From positions 62,001 through 126,000 of the forward strand of contig NZ_JANFNY010000001.1 in the NCBI RefSeq assembly GCF_024437745.1: DNA of 64,000 nt, read 5' to 3'. Shown piece by piece: positions 61,420-64,000 of the stretch; the stretch's first letter is position 1, and each line of letters starts with the position of its first letter. The notes beneath the pieces are model-generated. The model worked only from the letters and a program-made list of their open reading frames with translations, ran no database searches and had not been told where the DNA came from. Position numbers and translations under genes: made by a program. The DNA comes from Roseomonas sp. GC11 (GTDB lineage: Bacteria > Pseudomonadota > Alphaproteobacteria > Acetobacterales > Acetobacteraceae).

Positions 61420-63006
61420 TCAGACCGGCAGGACTTTGGGCCGGCGCGAACGGTACCAGCCGGCGACGAAAAGGCGGACCAGCGTCGTGGCCGTCCACAT
61501 CTGCACGATCGTGCCGATGGCCACCGTCACCGCGAAGCCGCGCACCGGGCCGGAGCCGAAGCCATAGAGGCAGGCCATGGCGATCAGGTTGGTCACGTTG
61601 CTGTCGAAGATGGTGCCGGACGCCTTGGTGAAGCCCGCCTCCAGCGCGCTGGCCGGCGGGCGGCCGAGCTTCGTCTCCTCCCGGATACGCTCGTTGATCA
61701 GGATATTGGCGTCGAGCGCGGTGCCGAGCGTCAGCACGATGCCGGCGATGCCGGGCAGGGTGATGGTCGCCTGCAGCAGCGACAGCGCGGCCAGCATCAT
61801 GATCAGGTTGACCAGCAGCGCCACATTGGCGAACCAGCCAAGCAGCCCATAGGCCAGCCCCATATAGAGGAAGACGAAGGCGGCACCGGCGGCGAGGCTG
61901 AGCAGGCCGGCGCGGATGGCATCCGCCCCCAGCTCGGGGCCGACGGTGCGCTCCTCCACCACGGTGAGCGGTGCGGGCAGGGCGCCGGCGCGCAGCAGCA
62001 CGGCGAGGTCATTGGCCGTGGCGGCGGTGAAGCTGCCGCTGATCTGGCCGCGCCCGGCGGTGATCGGCTCATTGATGCGCGGCGCGGTGATCACCTTGGT
62101 GTCCAGCACCACCGCGAAGGGGCGGCCGACATTCTGCCGGGTGATCTCGGCGAAGCGCCGGGTGCCGATGGAATCGAAGGCGAAATTCACCACCCATTCA
62201 CCGGTCTGCGGGTTCTGCCCGGCGCGGGCGTCGGTCAGGTTGGCGCCATCCACCTCGACGCGGCGGCGCACGGCGTAGCGCTGGCCGGGCTGCTCGCCAT
62301 CGAGGAACTCGACGCCCGGCGGCGGCAGGGCGGCGGCGGGGTTGGCGGTGTCGTCCACCAGCCGGAAGGTCATGCGCGCCGTGCGCCCGAGCAGCTCCTT
62401 GATGCGCTTCGGGTCCTCGACGCCGGGCAGCTGCACCAGGATGCGGCTGCTGCCCTGGCGGGCGATCAGCGCCTCGGAGACGCCCGTCTCGTCGATGCGG
62501 CGGCGGACGATCTCGATGGACTGCTCCACCGCGCCGGTGGCGCGGGCGCGCAGGGCGGCCTCGCTCAGCGCCATCGCCAGGCTGCCATCGGGCTGCGGGG
62601 TGATCTCCACATCCGGCGCCGTGGCGCCATTGCCGACGGGGACGGGGTTGGCCAGCTCGCGCAGCGCCGTGGTGGCGGCTGCGGCCTGCCCGGCATCGCG
62701 CAGCCGGATGACGAGGCGGTTGGCCGCCTGCTCCGGCAGCAGCGCGGTATAGCCGATATTGCCCTGGCGCAGCCGGGTGCGGGCGCCATCGGCCAGGCTT
62801 TCCAGCCGTTCCTTCACCACGGCGTTCAGGTCCACCTCCAGCAGCAGGTAGGACCCGCCGCGCAGGTCGAGGCCGAGGGAGACGGCGCGCGCCGGCAGCC
62901 AGGACGGGATGGCCGACCGGGGCACGAGGCTGGGCAGCGAGAGCAGCACGCCAAGCAGGATGACGCCAAGAATGGCGGCGACCTTCCACCGCGCGAAATA
63001 CAGCAT
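61420..63006 (-). CDS. secD: Protein translocase subunit SecD
   Basis: A 528-residue partner of SecF. The N-terminal helix MLYFARWKVAAILGVILLG is followed by LGLDLRGGSYLLLEVDLNAV (the D1 motif), the large periplasmic region (P1 head and base, about 60-360), and LTVVEERTVGPELGADAIRAG at the base. Five C-terminal helices contain GIAGIVLTLGTALDANILIN and NVTNLIAMACLYGFGSGPVRG. ATG 63006 gives the standard N-terminus. The usual upstream gene yajC is not adjacent; a divergent oxidoreductase gene occupies that place. Confidence 0.95.
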   Translation of the reverse strand: MLYFARWKVAAILGVILLGVLLSLPSLVPRSAIPSWLPARAVSLGLDLRGGSYLLLEVDLNAVVKERLESLADGARTRLRQGNIGYTALLPEQAANRLVIRLRDAGQAAAATTALRELANPVPVGNGATAPDVEITPQPDGSLAMALSEAALRARATGAVEQSIEIVRRRIDETGVSEALIARQGSSRILVQLPGVEDPKRIKELLGRTARMTFRLVDDTANPAAALPPPGVEFLDGEQPGQRYAVRRRVEVDGANLTDARAGQNPQTGEWVVNFAFDSIGTRRFAEITRQNVGRPFAVVLDTKVITAPRINEPITAGRGQISGSFTAATANDLAVLLRAGALPAPLTVVEERTVGPELGADAIRAGLLSLAAGAAFVFLYMGLAYGLLGWFANVALLVNLIMMLAALSLLQATITLPGIAGIVLTLGTALDANILINERIREETKLGRPPASALEAGFTKASGTIFDSNVTNLIAMACLYGFGSGPVRGFAVTVAIGTIVQMWTATTLVRLFVAGWYRSRRPKVLPV

Positions 63007-63134
63007 GGCCGAGAAGGCCCCCCAAGCTAGAGGGGCGGAAAATGCTGGCTCGGCGCCGCCGATGCAACCCACCATGCGCGCGCGCCCGCTCTCTGCTACA
63101 CGCCGCCGCGCAGGCTGAAGGAGCGGAGACGGCC

Positions 63135-64000
63135 ATGGGGCTGAAGCTGGGCATCATCGGGGCGGGGCATTTCGGGCGCTTCCACACGCTGAAGGCGGCC
63201 CGCGCGCCGCGTGTCGAGTTCCTCGGCCTGGCCGATGCCAGCCCCGAGCGCGCCGCCCAGGTGGCCGCCGAGGCCGGCTGCCGCGCCTGGGACAGCGCGG
63301 AAGCCCTGATGGCGGCGGCGGAGGCCGTGATCATCGCCGCCCCCACCGCCTATCATCACCCCCTGGCCAGCGCCGCCCTGGCGGCGGGCTGCCATGTCTT
63401 CGTGGAAAAACCCATCGCCGCCGGGCTGGAACAGGCCGATGCGCTGGTGGCGCAGGCCGCCGCCGCCGGGCGGGTGCTCCAGGTCGGGCATGTCGAGCGA
63501 TTCGGCGCCGGCCTGGCCGCGCTGCGCGGCAGCGCCGGGGTGGGCCGCCCGCTCTATATGGAGGCGGTGCGCATCGCCCCCTTCCGCCCGCGCAGCCTGG
63601 ATGTGACGGTCATCCTCGACCTGATGATCCATGACCTGGACCTCGTCCTCTCCCTGGCGGGGGCCGAGCTGGTGGCGGTGGAGGCGGTGGGCAGCGCCGT
63701 GGTGTCAGAGAAGATCGACATCGCCAATGCCCGGCTGCGCTTCGCCAATGGCGCCCAGGCCACCATCACCGCCAGCCGCGCCAGCCTGAAGATGGAGCGG
63801 CGCCTGCGCGTCTTCGGCAGCGAGGGCTATGCCAGCCTGGACTTCCTGGCGCGCGAGCTGAAGCTGGTGCGCAAGGGCCAGGGCACGGCGCTGGAGCAGG
63901 TGCCGGGCCATGGCATCGAAACCCTCTCCTGGCAGGACCATGACAATCTGGAGGCCGAGCAGGCCGCCTTCGTCGCCGCCTGCCTGGATGGCGCGCCGGT
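63135..64000 (+). CDS. Gfo/Idh/MocA family oxidoreductase, C-terminus beyond window
   Basis: NAD(P)-dependent oxidoreductase, open at the right edge after 288 codons. The Rossmann part is LKLGIIGAGHFGRFHTLKAA, followed by ADASPERAAQVAAEAGC. The family catalytic-site segment is GCHVFVEKPIAAG (Glu-Lys-Pro), then VLQVGHVERFGAGLAAL. The C-terminal sheet has LDVTVILDLMIHDLDLVLSL. ATG 63135 has GAAGGAG upstream. It is divergent from secD. Members act on sugars, inositols or nucleotide sugars; the substrate is unknown. Confidence 0.9.
   Translation, partial: MGLKLGIIGAGHFGRFHTLKAARAPRVEFLGLADASPERAAQVAAEAGCRAWDSAEALMAAAEAVIIAAPTAYHHPLASAALAAGCHVFVEKPIAAGLEQADALVAQAAAAGRVLQVGHVERFGAGLAALRGSAGVGRPLYMEAVRIAPFRPRSLDVTVILDLMIHDLDLVLSLAGAELVAVEAVGSAVVSEKIDIANARLRFANGAQATITASRASLKMERRLRVFGSEGYASLDFLARELKLVRKGQGTALEQVPGHGIETLSWQDHDNLEAEQAAFVAACLDGAP

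Overview
The window is uniformly GC-rich (roughly 70 % by eye) and densely packed with genes that have clear Shine-Dalgarno sites. Gene content and synteny point to an alphaproteobacterium of the order Rhodospirillales, most likely an Acetobacteraceae/Roseomonas-like environmental or plant-associated bacterium. Supporting clues are efp-suhB next to a MotA/OmpA-type pair, the opgGH osmoregulated glucan genes, several Bug/TRAP/ABC substrate-binding systems and a GluQRS. The assignment is an inference. There is one RNA gene, tRNA-Leu(CAA). I see no insertion sequence, prophage, CRISPR array or integrase. || Layout. 1-9.8 kb: partial gluQ, a carboxylesterase, an HNH endonuclease, opgG-opgH, beta-carbonic anhydrase, a lipoprotein, cysE-dsbB and a GST. 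9.9-17 kb: tRNA-Leu, then a minus-strand envelope cluster (efp, suhB, an OmpA-like secreted protein, a MotA/ExbB-like protein, a MotB/OmpA-like coiled-coil protein), with a DUF445 protein beyond efp. 17-21 kb: a metal (probably zinc) ABC transporter led by a 37-residue microprotein and a Zur-like operator, then ridA and dctA. 21.5-27.3 kb: two nucleotide-sugar genes (epimerase, DegT aminotransferase), an FAD dehydrogenase and a GT-C-like membrane protein. 27.4-36.6 kb: M20 peptidase, hybrid histidine kinase, amidase, a RutA-type monooxygenase, a PuuE-like deacetylase and diaminopropionate ammonia-lyase. 36.5-41 kb: the ugpBAEC operon behind a four-repeat Pho-box-like array. 41-52.5 kb: a TctC-type binding protein, a Leu/Ile/Val-type binding protein, a quinone oxidoreductase-DMT-esterase operon, a LysR-TRAP-glycosylase run and an MFS exporter. 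52.5-64 kb: a small hydrophilic protein, a GFA protein, cytochrome b561, YnfA, an aldehyde dehydrogenase, a lactate-permease-like protein, a chemoreceptor, an iron alcohol dehydrogenase, secDF and a partial Gfo/Idh/MocA oxidoreductase. || Gene ends. The most distinctive feature is not a gene. Four families of dispersed hairpin elements sit at gene ends (here called A to D) and recur across the window. Family A has four complete copies of 116-117 bp plus fragments, always laid out the same way relative to the gene it follows. Family B often contains the TGA stop codon of the preceding gene. Family C has two 141-bp four-hairpin copies. Family D is a four-hairpin module found in both orientations. 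They look like a modular terminator or REP-like system, and I could not match them to a described family from sequence alone. || No gene cluster in the window is clearly a new defence or biosynthetic system. The best gene-level leads are the non-flagellar stator-like pair next to efp-suhB, and the orphan RutA beside an amidase, a deacetylase and an ammonia-lyase.
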